A stretch of DNA of 64,000 nt from Aedes albopictus. Lineage: Eukaryota; Arthropoda; Insecta; Diptera; Culicidae. Positions 1-10,289 of the stretch are shown here, one piece after another. The stretch lies in NCBI RefSeq assembly GCF_035046485.1, contig NC_085138.1, positions 4,649,409 to 4,713,408 of the forward strand, written 5' to 3'. The notes below the pieces were generated by a model. That model searched no databases. It saw only the letters and a program-made list of their open reading frames with translations, and was not told where the DNA came from. The position numbers were made by a program, and so were the translations under genes. Position 1 is the stretch's first letter. The number at the start of each line of letters is the position of its first letter.

Positions 1-136
1 ACCCACTTGAAATTGAAAACCATACACATATGAATCACCTTAATTTTGTACACTATTTATGAATCACCATGTTGATCAAATGAGTGATCCATAAATTGTG
101 GTCGTTTTTGCCGATTCATAAATTGTGGGGTCACTG
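1..136 (+). mobile_element. MITE, CAGTGACCCCAC family, right part
   Basis: This stretch matches the intact copy at 63174-63298 nearly base for base from about base 33 to its right end GTGGGGTCACTG followed by TA. The left terminal repeat is not recognisable, so the copy is 5'-degraded or cut by other sequence. It has no coding capacity. Confidence 0.7.
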
Positions 137-656
137 TACATTTTATAATACGATACAGTGCGAAATTTCCAATAACTTTTTTTTGGAGTTTCACTTCCAA
201 GCGGGTTTCACTTAATCCATGAAAATCCCCTGAAAAAATAATTTGCGAACGGTTACTTGACTTTTTCCAGTGAAATTGAAATGTAAATTCCAGAGAAAAT
301 AGGTAGAGAAGCGAAGAGTGAACAGCCGCCTGAACGGCAACACTTTTTCTGTTTTGATTTCATTGCTCGGATGCTGGCAACTGTCGCAAAGCAGATTAAT
401 CCACCCATCGAAGGTAGTGCCTATCGCGCATACCGCATTTGAAAACTTTTTATACTGTTGTTGTATTAACTAGGAATTATCAAACTAATGTTCCAAAATG
501 GAACAATTTTAAATAATTCAAGAAATCAATTTTGTTTGCACTGTTATCCATAATATTTGGAAACTTTGGTGAAAATTTGTTTGAAATGAGTGCAATACTT
601 ATCTTCATTTTTGCGACAATCGTCAAGGTTTGTTGATTTTGTTCATTAGGATACCA
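137..656. other. Unannotated spacer
   Basis: AT-rich sequence. I see no coding frame with recognisable content, no terminal repeats and no RNA gene. Confidence 0.5.
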
Positions 657-1000
657 CACTGAAAATAATCGACACGCCTCATCCATGTTCTTTTACACGT
701 TAATGTATCGTTCAAAACAGCACGCTATATTAACGTGTTATTCCTTTGAATCAGATGTTGAATAGTTGAGGTTTTGAACCACTGTTCTTTACACATGGTT
801 TTATCGTGTTTGAAAGTATGTTTATGTATCGATAATGGAAATGGTTCGCCTGTAACGTAATGTACATCACCGAACTCGCCCGCGTTTAGTATGTCCTAGC
901 ATACTTCATTTTTGATGAACAGGGACCCGCAGCTGGGTGCCTGGTACTGATATTCTAACAAATTTGAAATTTGGGATGCCGAACTAACGTGTTTTACACA
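657..1000 (+). mobile_element. MITE family A, copy a (3'-truncated)
   Basis: It starts with CACTGAAAATAATCGACACG and is collinear with the reverse complement of 8320-8671. It stops after the conserved ACGTGTTTTACACA, where a second copy starts at once, so it lacks its own right terminus. The two copies stand head to tail. Confidence 0.75.
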
Positions 1001-1232
1001 CACTGAAAATAATCGACACGCCTCATTCATGTTCTTTTACACGTTAATGTATCGTTGAAAACAGCAAGCTATATTAACGTGTAATTCTTTCGAATCAGAT
1101 GTTGAATAATTTAGGTTCTAAACCAATGTCTTTTGCACATGATTTGATCGTGTTTGACAGTGTGTTTATGTATCGATAATGGAAATGGTGCGCCTATAAC
1201 TTAATGTGCATCATCGAACTCGCCTGCGTTGA
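1001..1232 (+). mobile_element. MITE family A, copy b, left half
   Basis: It starts with the same CACTGAAAATA terminus as its neighbour. It breaks off at TCGCCTGCGTTGA (1220-1232), which is repeated exactly at 17550-17562, where the rest of a family A copy resumes. I read the two pieces as one MITE split by the LINE insertion between them. Confidence 0.7.
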
Positions 1233-1620
1233 ATCTAGAGCTGAAGAAGCTCTCCGCCAAAGCATACCGCTTCCTGGCGTCGGTCTTCAACAGATGCTTC
1301 CAGCTGGCATACTTCCCGGCTAGGTGGAAGGTAGGGAAAGTCATTCCCATCCCGAAGGGAAGAATCCAACAGCCCCAACCAGCTACAGGCCAATCACGCT
1401 GCTTTCGGCAGTGAGCAAACTGTTCGAGCGGCTAATTCTCCAACGATTGATGGCACACATCGACGAACATCAGGTAATCGCACCGGAACAATTCGGTTTC
1501 CGCAAAGGACATTCCACCGTCCACCAACTGGTACGGGTGGAAAATACCATACACCGAAACAAGGCGCTCTCGAACAACACGGGCATTGTTCTTCTGGACG
1601 TCGAGAAGGCCTTCGATAAT
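1233..1620 (+). pseudogene. Non-LTR reverse transcriptase, N-terminal half
   Basis: Two overlapping frames encode the first half of a jockey-type RT. Visible motifs are the finger region LELKKLSAKAYRFL, then SYRPITLLSAVSKLFERL, then QFGFRKGHSTVHQL, and finally LLDVEKAFD, which holds the first catalytic Asp. A frameshift near 1360 separates the first motif from the rest. The gene breaks at 1620, where the foldback begins. The following conserved segment (NVWHDGLVH) lies 6.5 kb away at 8186-8213. The enzyme would have reverse-transcribed the LINE RNA, and this copy is dead. Confidence 0.8.
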
Positions 1621-1784
1621 GGACTTATCCACCGATGAACCGAATTCATCGCGGTCCGAGAATTTTGACACTAGAGCGGGGTCTTTCCAATTAGAATTGA
1701 ACGATTCTGATTGGGAATGGCCCCGCTCTAGTGTCAAAATTCTCGGACCGCGATGAATTCGGTTCATCGGTGGATAAGTCCATT
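1618..1784. mobile_element. Short foldback element with perfect 64-bp arms
   Basis: Bases 1618-1681 and 1721-1784 are exact reverse complements over 64 bp, separated by a 39-bp loop whose flanks pair imperfectly. It sits at the junction between the RT fragment and the left end of the 6.4-kb element. Identical arms suggest a young insertion or homogenisation between arms. Confidence 0.8.
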
Positions 1785-2031
1785 GTGCTTATTCTGCTCG
1801 GCGTGCGACGTGACAAAAGTCGTGTCGCATGTGTCACCCGATTCCCGTAGGCGGATGCGGTGACAAGAGTCGGTGTGGGTGAACACCGATGAACTCTCAC
1901 CGCATTCCCACAGTCGCTTCAGATCGACAAATGTCGCATTCAAGTGACGTTTGAATGTGAGATTTGTCGTAACCTCGGGAGGTGTCGACAGCTCAACCAG
2001 AACGAGTTAAAACATAAATAAATTGACATCG

Positions 2032-2099
2032 GTAAGTGTTTTTTATAAACTTAGCCCAATTTAGTTATTTTTAGATAATTTCATATGATTTTTTTACAG
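2032..2099 (+). other. Possible 68-bp spliceosomal intron
   Basis: G|GTAAGTG at 2031-2037 fits a donor and TTTTTTTACAG| ending at 2099 fits an acceptor with a pyrimidine tract. The downstream frame is open for about 70 codons (to about 2318) but shows no recognisable domain. It may be a remnant of the host element's transposase gene. Confidence 0.3.
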
Positions 2100-2832
2100 A
2101 CGGAACGGTGTATCGATCAACCGGATGCCGGCGAACGTGGGTACCAAAAATTCGCTTTGCGTATAGTCATCCCACCATCGCGAAGGACAACTATATGTTT
2201 TAGTCAAACGAAAAACGCCGGAACATTTGAGGTGAACTCGGCGTCGTGGTGCACAAACTTCGTACTTGGATTATCGAGAGGAGTAGGCCCGTTCTGCGCC
2301 AAGCAGTTTCCAGCATGAACTAAGGGAAGCTCGGATTTCGGCAACAGGTTTAGGAGCAACAGAAAGGATCACATGGACCCATTCCATCCGAAGATATCGA
2401 TGATCGTGTCGTCAGTTCACAATCGGAGGGAAAGGGTAATGCCGCTAGGGATGATCGAATACCGTGATTAGGATGACGAAGGAGAGTCCCAGAAATAGCG
2501 CGTCCCTATGGAATTTGAAATTTGAACGCACCAAGAATATCGTTTAAGAAGCATCCGCTTGTGGAAGCTAAGGCTTTTACGAAGCTGGAGAGTATTTAGA
2601 AGATGGACCTTAAATAGAAATTAGTCGCTCGTGGAGCTGAGTTGATTAGTTTAGTTGTGTAATTGTGACATGTATTTGAGAAGCGTAAAATAAATAATTT
2701 AGGATACTTTTGTATTTGTGTAAATACTCCGCAATCGCATTACTAATGTTGGCAATTTTGAATTCATATTTGGAAGTTTAATTTAAAAATTAATTTAACT
2801 GAAAATTCTCCCAAATATTCTGCTGGTTGGAC

Positions 2833-3033
2833 TTGGACTATTTGGGCAGAGGGACCAATTTTGGACACTTGCTGCTATAACTCATCCAATTTCAAACCAA
2901 TTGGTTTCAATTTTTGTACATGCTAGATACTGTACGTATCTCATCGTGTCCCAAAAATCAAGTCAATTGGTTAAAACCTGACTGAGTTATAGTAGCAAGT
3001 GCCCAAAATAGGTCCCCTGCCCAAATGGTCCAA
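2833..3033. mobile_element. Foldback MITE, about 200 bp
   Basis: The left 50 bases (TTGGACTATTTGGGCAGAGG and following) pair with the right 50 (preceding CCCAAATGGTCCAA), with a few mismatches. The terminal repeats extend inward to TATAACTC. No target duplication is clear. Confidence 0.6.
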
Positions 3034-3054
3034 AACCCTATTTGAATTCTTTCA

Positions 3055-3305
3055 GAAATTTCACTAGCTATTCCATCTTCAAAAATTTCTCTAGGATTTC
3101 TTCAAAAATTTCTCAAGGAATGCCTGATTAGATTCTCTAGAAATTTTAGCTGGGATTGCAGAAGAAACACCTTCGAGGATTCCTCCATGAATTTCGCCTG
3201 GGATTTCTCCAAGAAGTCCACCTGATGTTCCCCCAGGAGTTTCTCCTGTGATTCCTCCAGGGATTTCTACAAGAATTTCTTCATGCATTCTTCCAGTGAT
3301 TTCTT
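3055..3305 (-). repeat. 12-bp minisatellite patch
   Basis: Degenerate tandem units of the GAATTCCTCCAG type. It is separated from the main array only by the MITE at 3321-3535, so the MITE probably landed inside one longer array. Confidence 0.7.
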
Positions 3306-3320
3306 CAAGAAGACCATATA

Positions 3321-3535
3321 CAGTAAGGACCCGATTTTGTCAGCCCCATTTTGCAACAAACTTTTTGCTCTAATTATCTTATGGTCACATTTTGAGCAAC
3401 TTATTATTTTTTATCATCAAACTACAGCTGAGATGCAGAACATAGAGAGATAAAAAGTTTGAAAAACCGTTTAGGCTTTTAAAGAGTGCAAAATATGTGT
3501 TCCGAAAAGGGGCTGACAAAATCGGGTCACTTATG
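3321..3535. mobile_element. MITE, CAGTAAGGACCC family
   Basis: Terminal inverted repeats are CAGTAAGGACCCGATTTTG on the left and the matching GACAAAATCGGGTCACTTATG on the right, with TA on both sides (3319-3320 and 3536-3537). Length is 215 bp. TA duplication and a CAGT end suggest mobilisation by a Tc1/mariner-type transposase. Confidence 0.75.
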
Positions 3536-3537
3536 TA

Positions 3538-6500
3538 TTGCATATTGCATGGTGCGAATCCCGGTGAAACTCCCTGAATAATTTCCGGAGGAACTCCTGG
3601 AATAATTTACGGAGGAACTCCTGGAATAATTTCTGGAGGAACTCCATGAGCAATTACCGGAGGAACTTTTGGAGCAATTACCGGAACTCCTGGAGTGATT
3701 GCCGGAGGAACTTTTGAAGCAATACCCGAGGAAATTCAATGAGTAATTCCCGCAGGAACTTTTGGTGCAATTACCAGAGGAACTCCTGGAGTAATTCCCG
3801 CAGGAACTCCTGGAGCAATTCCCCGAGGAACTTCTCGAGAAATTCCCGGAACCCCAGGTGCGATTCCCAGAAGAACTCCTGGAGCAATTCTTGGAGGAAC
3901 CCCTGGAGCAAAATCTGGAAGCAGTCCTGAAGAAATTCCCGCAGGAACTCATGGAGCAATTCCCGGAGGAACTCCTAGAGGAATTACCGGAGGAACTTCT
4001 GGAACAATTTATGGAGGAATCCGTGGAGCAAGGCTCGGAGGAACTCACGGAGCAGCTCCTGGATCAATTCTCAGAGAAACTCATAGCGCAAATCCCGAAG
4101 GAACTCCTGGAGTAATTTCCTTGAGCAATTTTCGTAGGAACGTTTGGAGCAACTACCGGAGGAGCCCTTAGAGCAATTCCCAGAAGAACTCCTGGAGCAT
4201 TTACCGGAGGAACTTTTGGAGAAATCTCCGAATGATTCCATGAGGAAATTCCGGAGCAACTAACGGAGAAGCTCTCGGAGTAATTCCCGGAGGAACTTCA
4301 GAAGAAATTCCCGAAGGGACTCCCGGAGCAATTCCCGGAACTCCTGGAACAATTTCCAGAAGAACTCCTGGAGTAATTACCGAAGGAAGTCCAGGAACAA
4401 TTCCGGAGGAACTTCTGGGACAATTTACAAAGTAATCACTGGAGCAACACTCGAAGAAATTCCTGGAGCAACTAACAGAGGAACTCCAAGAGCAATTCTT
4501 GGAGGAACTCACGGAGCAACTCCTGGAGCAGTTCCCGGAGGAGCTCATGGAGCAAATCCCGGAGGAACTCCTGGAATAAATTCCCCGGAGGAAATCCTTG
4601 AGCAATTCCTGGATCCCTTGGAGCTATTCCCAGAAGAACTCCTGGAGCAATTACCGGAGGAACTTCTGACGCAATTCCCGAAGAAAATCCCGGAGGAACT
4701 CTGGAGAAATTCCCGGAGGAACTCCTGGAGTAATTCCCAGAGAAAGTCCTGGAACAATTTCCGGAGGATTTTCTGGGACAATTTACGCAGGAATCCTTGG
4801 AGCAACGCTCGAAGGAACTCACGAAGCAACTCCTGGGGAACTCCCGGAGAAACTCAAGGAGTAAAACCCCGAGGGACTCCTGGAATAATGGAGGAACTCC
4901 ATGTGCAATTCCCGAAAGAACTTTTTGAGCAATTACCGGAGGAAATCCTGAAGTAATTCTCACAGGAACTACTGGATCAATCACCGGAGGAACTCCTAGA
5001 GCAATTCCTGAATGAACTCCTCGAGCAATTCTCGGAATTACTGGAGTGATCCCCAGAAGAACTCCTGAAGCATTCACTGGAGGAACTTCTGAAGCAATAC
5101 CCGAAGGCACTCTATGAGCAAAACCCGGAAGAACTCCTGGAGTTATTTCCCTCGGAAGTCCTGCAGCAATTCTCGGAGAATACCTGAATACCCGTAATTG
5201 TAATTACGGGTATTCAGTGATTACCGGTGGGAGTTCAGGAACAATTTCCAGAGATACTTCTGGGACAATTTACGGAGGAATCCCTGGAGCAACGCTCGAA
5301 GGAACTCTTGGAGTAATTGACGGAGGAACTCATGGAGCAAATCCCGGAGGAACTCATGGAATAATTTCCGGTGGAACGCCTTGAATAATTTCCGGAGGCA
5401 CTCCGGAAGCAATTCCTGAAGGAACTCACGGAACAACTCCTGGAGCAATTCCTGAAGGATCTCGTGGAGCAAATCCCGGAGGAGCTCCTGGAATAATTTT
5501 CGGAGGAACTCCTGGAATGAATTCCGGAGAAACTCCATAAGAAATTCCCGGAGGCTATTGGAGCAATTACCGGAGGAACTCCTGGAGCAATTCCCGGAGA
5601 AAAACCTGAAGCAATTTCCGAAGGAACTCCATGAGCAAATCCCGGAGGAAGTTCTGGAGCAATTCCCAGAGGAACACCTGAAGTAATTCCCAGAGGAACT
5701 CCTAGAGCAATTCTCGGAAAGACTCCTGAAGAAATTCCCTGGAGCAATTACCGGAGGAAGTCCTGGAACAATTTCCGGAGGATTTTCTTAGACAATTTAT
5801 GGAGGAACCCCTGGAGCAACGCTCAAATTCACGAAGCAACTCCTGGAAGAATTCCCGGAGGAACTCATGGAGCAATTCTCGGAGGAACCCTGCAATAATT
5901 TCCCAATGAGCTCCATGAGCAATTTCCGAAAGAACTCCTCTAGCAATTCCCGGAATTCCTGAGTGATTCCCAAAAGAACTCCAGGAACATTCACCGGAGG
6001 AACTTCTGAAGTAATTCCCGGCGGAACTCCTGGAGCAATTCTCGGAGGAACCCCTGGAGCAATACACGGCAGAACTCCTAAAGAAATTCCCGCAGGAACT
6101 CCTGGAACAATTACCGGAAGAAGTCCTGGAACAATTTCCGGAGGAACTTCTGGGACTATTTACGGAGAAATCCCTGGAGCACCGCTCGTAGGAACTCCTG
6201 GAGCAACTTACGCAGGAACTCCGGGAGCAATTTTTGGAGCAAATCTCAGAAGAACTCGTGGAATAATTTCCAGAGGAACTCCATGAGCAAATCCGATCTT
6301 AGACCGCTTGGAGCGATTCCCAGAAGAACTCCTGGAGCAATTACCGGAGGAACTTCTGAAACAATTACCAAAGGAACTCCATGAGCACATCCTAGAGTGA
6401 TTCCTAGTGGGACTACAGGGGGGATTCCGGAAGAAGCAACTGGAATGCCCGAAGGAATTCTAATCAAATTCCTATAAAAAATTCCGTTGGAAATCTTGAA

Positions 6501-6720
6501 GGCATTTGCACCGAAGTTTCTGGAAGAATTCAAACATCTGGAAGAATCCTCGGTGGTATTACTGGAGGATTTCACAATGGGATTCCTTAAGAAACTCCCA
6601 GTGGAACTCTTGGAAAAATTCCCTACAGCTACAATATTCTTGGAGGAATCCTCTAAAGAGCTTCTAGAGCAATTGCCTCTTCCGGCTGTTTACGGAATCA
6701 CTAGTATTTTCTTGAATTTC
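3538..6720 (+). repeat. 24-bp minisatellite array, about 130 units
   Basis: The unit is GGAGGAACTCCT plus GGAGCAATTCCC, that is two diverged 12-mers. Because 24 is a multiple of three, several frames on both strands stay open and give periodic peptides such as SRSSSGNC or GVPPGIAP. Frames between 3527 and 6600 are artefacts of this periodicity. The centre (about 5194-5215) has a short palindrome around CCCGTAATTGTAATTACGGG. Confidence 0.9.
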
Positions 6721-8013
6721 GTGATCATTTTTTTTCCAAGTTAGAAGTTGGAATTTGGAACAAACACCGGTGGAACCGTGCAGAATTTGGTCTATTTAGA
6801 ACCGTTATAAATTTGGACCAAAAAATGGATCACCGCTGAAAACGAACTTAAAAGATAGAAGTTCTAAAGATTCCAGGAGTATAATTGAGAAACTGTTGAG
6901 GAAGGTTTTCGGTGGGCAAGTTTTCCTTAACCCCTTGGAGCCGGATTGTTTCACCACTGCTGTGCAACCTCGCTGGCCTCGAACACGTTTGTTCTGCTGG
7001 GTTTCATCGTCGAGGACATTATATGACCCCTCCGGCTCTAAAGAGTTAAACCATTCCGTGTTTGATAATCATAGCAATTGCAAACGAGGCTTTTTTGGAA
7101 GATTCGGAGCTAAAGGAGGAAGCCTATTTCAAACATACAACATAATCAAAAAGTAACATTGTATTCAGAAATTAGAAATATTCACGTACATTCTTCAAAT
7201 TCGGAACGTCCAGGTTATTCGTAAAAACATTTGTTCTTCTCAAAACATCAGCATCATCTCCACAGCAGCTTCGCATCAGTCCGGAAATCCTGTCCATATT
7301 GGTTTTGCACATCTATCTACCGATTCCGAGATCGATTCAAGCGGACTCAAATACGGCCAAAACGCAGCACTATCACATCCACAATATCGGTACAGCTAGC
7401 AAATCTAATAGCGCGTCCTGCTTTCGGGGCAGCATCAACTCTGACGGCAAAACAGGTATCTGCATCTTCATACCGTTCCGACTTTTCTCGGCAATTTTTC
7501 GGATACGGTCCGAATCCTTCCACCACAATATAGTACTCAGCAATTCCATCTGAAAATTGATGAGGAGAAATCTGACTCTAGAAAATATTTAATAAAATTC
7601 CGCAGACACCTACCTTGAAACTGTTAATCATTTTAGAACTTTGTTATATTGCTACTCAACCGGAAGAAAAATGTTTACCGAATTCCGTTCCAGGGTAAGT
7701 ATTCCGGGGTAAGATCCAACGCGACCACCGTTTTGCGCTTGTGAAAACAGACTCAAAACAAACACCGGCCGTTGTTGCAATCAGGGCGACACATAAAAAT
7801 ATACTGCGGCATAGAAAAATTCAAGTAAACCATCTAAAACTTACTAACATCTTCGTATATTATTATACAGAAATAATTTTGATTGAAGATTTCTGATAGT
7901 TTATTACGTATTTATTTGAATAAAAATGGAAATATTCGATAAAATAATTAAATATTATTGTTGATGTTCATTAAGTACGCTCTTATTCGAACGTAATCCT
8001 GAAACTCTTCCCG
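6721..8013. other. Interior of the 6.4-kb element, no firm gene
   Basis: No domain was recognised. On the minus strand there is an acceptor-like TTTTCAG and a donor-like AAG|GTAGGT that would define an intron of about 60 bp (7553-7612). It is followed by an open stretch of about 55 codons beginning DGIAEYYIVVEGFGPYPK at about 7552. The frame does not join cleanly to an upstream exon, so a gene call is not justified. Confidence 0.3.
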
Positions 8014-8185
8014 GTTGACAGATGTGCGAATGAACATCGCATTTGTTTTGGTTCATTCTCTTTCTCACATCGAAAATGAAGCTCTCACCTCACTCGAGAC
8101 GACAATCAGAATCGAGCGACAAGAGTCGCGTGACAACGAGGTGAGAATTGTCGTCGCGTGTCGTACGACACGTAGAATAAACGTG

Positions 8186-8213
8186 AATGTGTGGCACGAC
8201 GGACTGGTCCACA
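8186..8213 (+). pseudogene. LINE RT sliver (NVWHDGLVH)
   Basis: These codons follow the AFD motif of the RT half at 1233-1620 in jockey-type enzymes and precede the FPSYLVKMV segment that resumes at 8672. The sliver is isolated between the 6.4-kb element on its left and a MITE on its right. Confidence 0.65.
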
Positions 8214-8671
8214 CACTGAAAATATTCTACACGTTCGAGCCATATGTTTCAAACATGAATTTTCACCACTTGGAAAACAACTGAATTTAACGTGTTAAAC
8301 CAGTCATAAATCTACATTCCAAAATCATGTGTAAAACACGTTAGTTCGGCATCCCAAATTTCAAATTTGTTAGAATATCAGTACCAGGCACCCAGCTGCG
8401 GGTCCCTGTTCATCAAAAATGAAGTATGCTAGGACATACTAAACGCGGGCGAGTTCGGTGATGTACATTACGTTACAGGCGAACCATTTCCATTATCGAT
8501 ACATAAACATACTTTCAAACACGATAAAACCATGTGTAAAGAACAGTGGTTCAAAACCTCAACTATTCAACATCTGATTCAAAGGAATAACACGTTAATA
8601 TAGCGTGCTGTTTTGAACGATACATTAACGTGTAAAAGAACATGGATGAGGCGTGTCGATTATTTTCAGTG
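8214..8671 (-). mobile_element. MITE family A, copy c (complete)
   Basis: 458 bp bounded by CACTGAAAATATTC and the inverse ATAATCG...TATTTTCAGTG. It is the only uninterrupted copy in the window and lies in inverse orientation to copies a, b and d. It splits the LINE RT between GLVH and KLMKANFPSYL, and the flanks suggest at most a short CA duplication. Confidence 0.8.
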
Positions 8672-9218
8672 CAAGCTAATGAAGGCAAACTTCCCGAGCT
8701 ACCTGGTGAAAATGGTAAGGAGCTATCTATCTAACCGTTCTTTCCGAGTACACCTTTCAGGTGCCACTTCGGAAACCCAAGACGTCGCAGCAGGTGTCCC
8801 GCAAGGAAGTCTTCTGGGCCCTATCTTGTACAACGTGTACACGTCGGATGTTCCACAACTTCGCGCCGGTTGCACCCTCGCGCTGTATGCCGACGACAGC
8901 GGAATCATGGCCAACGGACGGAAGCCGAACGACTACCGTTCGAGACTGCAACGAGGCGTCACGGCGTACGTTTCGTACCTCGCGGCCTGGAAGATCAAGG
9001 TGGACGAGTCGAAGAGCCAGGCCATCCTCTTCCGGCATCGGCCCTCACCAAAGCTGCTCCCACCTCCCGGCTGTGTCATCCGAGTGAACGGCTGCCCTGT
9101 CGAATGGTCCAAGGAGGTCGACTACCTCGGCATTACGTTCGACGAAAATCGGACGTATCGTTTCATAGCGAGCGCCTCAGGCTCGGAACACCCGCTCATC
9201 CGAGCGTTGGTCAATTAG
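8672..9218 (+). pseudogene. Non-LTR reverse transcriptase, C-terminal half
   Basis: It continues the RT half at 1233-1620. Visible are FPSYLVKMVRSYLSNRSF, then GVPQGSLLGPILYNVY, then the catalytic box LALYADDSG, then the thumb region VDYLGITFDENRTYR. After this the conserved C-terminal part is missing and a short tail ending in LIRALVN and a stop follows, which indicates an internal deletion. G+C content is higher than in the flanks, as usual for young mosquito LINE ORFs. Confidence 0.85.
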
Positions 9219-9421
9219 GTTATCAAATTGTTGTTTGTAGTAGTATGTAAATAGGATATCAAATTAAAATAACAACGATACCCATTTTGAATCAAAACAA
9301 ACATGTACTCATACATAGAAAACTCAAACAAAAATCATTGATATTGAAAGTAAAGAAGAAAGGATGAAAAATTGTTAAATTAAATCACTTGAACATAAAA
9401 CATGTAACACACACACACAAA
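9219..9421 (+). other. LINE 3' untranslated region, first part
   Basis: AT-rich sequence after the ORF2 stop. It is cut by the Helitron at 9421/9422 and should continue at 17511-17549, ending in the A-rich tail. Assignment depends on the insertion model. Confidence 0.5.
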
Positions 9422-9443
9422 TCTATATATATAAAAATGAATT

Positions 9444-9478
<35 letters not shown>

Positions 9479-9479
9479 G
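9444..9479 (+). repeat. (TCTG)9 microsatellite
   Basis: Nine perfect tetranucleotides near the left end of the Helitron-bounded segment. Confidence 0.95.
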
Positions 9480-9757
9480 ACCGCTATGGATTCGGAAACT
9501 ACTGAACCGATCGGTGTGAAATATTGTATGTGGGTGCTGTTGGGACCGGGGAAGGTTCTTAGCTTGGTGCGGGACCTCTCCGGTCTTTGGAACGGGGGGC
9601 TCCCATACAGATGACTTTGCGGGGGACGTCCATATGGAGCTGCATGTCAAAAAACACAGTAGGCAGTTTGCCGGGAAATACAAATGAGCTGATATGTCAA
9701 CAATGTGATCGTGTAGGGCTATTTTGGCATCGGAACCATCACCTCTGGATTACTGGA

Positions 9758-10105
9758 TTACAGGTGGAAACCATACTCACGTAGGCACCGGAAAAGCATG
9801 TGCAGGATTCGGTTGTGTTCCGCGAGTGTTTTGCTGTGCTCCAGAATGTCGTCGAAGAAAACTTCAACGCCGCGTAGTCCGGCTACCATCTTTGCCATCA
9901 GCTGCTGAAACGCGCCGGGGGCTGATTTGACACCCGGTGCCAAACGGTTGAATCGGAATAAGCCTCAGTGAGTGTTGATGGTCAACAACTTTTCGGATTC
10001 GTCGTCGACCTCCACTTCCAGGCATGCGTTCGAGCCCATAAGGTCAATTCCGAAGATATCGGGGCGCGGAATGGCCACGCTGGCATCCACCGACCGAGGA
10101 ATTTA
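9758..10105 (-). pseudogene. Ty3/gypsy reverse transcriptase fragment
   Basis: The reverse strand reads DIFGIDL, then LEVEVDDESEKLLTINTH, a stop, GLFRFNRLAPGVKSAPGAF, then the catalytic box VEVFFDDILEHSKT and REYGFHL. This is the core of a Ty3/gypsy RT with an F-x-D-D box. One in-frame stop and both ends missing make it inactive. It is unrelated in sequence to the errantivirus pol at 41 kb. Confidence 0.8.
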
Positions 10106-10289
10106 ACAGAAACTTTTTTTTTAATATGATTTCTGCGAATCTATTCTATAAATGGTTGTTCTTATACTTAACCTTAGCTTGCAAAATTTTCTTTAAAAAA
10201 TCAATGAAAGCTTCTGCTTGAGAGCCGATTAAGCGAATGGAGAGCCTAGAAGTCAAGAGATGTGTTGCTATTGTGATGTGAAATCCCTC

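Larger units (their letters stand above)
1785..8185. mobile_element. 6.4-kb TIR element inserted in the LINE RT
   Basis: The two ends are similar in inverted orientation: GTGCTTATTCTG with GGCGTGCGACGTGAC on the left, and the reverse complement of GTACGACACGTAGAATAAAC on the right. Both are followed by GACAAnAGTCG-rich subterminal sequence. The right junction abuts the resumed RT codons at 8186. A target duplication cannot be fixed because the foldback occupies the left junction. The interior holds a possible short intron (2032-2099), two MITEs and a 3.2-kb minisatellite. I see no recognisable transposase, and the superfamily is unassigned. Confidence 0.45.

Noticed and set aside
1606..1638. 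RT reading AFDNGLIHR as a contiguous catalytic segment
   Set aside because: The GLIHR codons are the first bases of the foldback arm and recur inverted at 1784. The true continuation with VWHDGLVH lies at 8186-8213.
3527..6600. Many long open frames on both strands (up to 212 codons)
   Set aside because: They are produced by the 24-bp tandem repeat, a multiple of three. The peptides are purely periodic and occur in several frames at once.
8613..8671. Start of the RT frame at the Met in position 8613
   Set aside because: That Met lies in the MITE. LINE sequence only begins at 8672.
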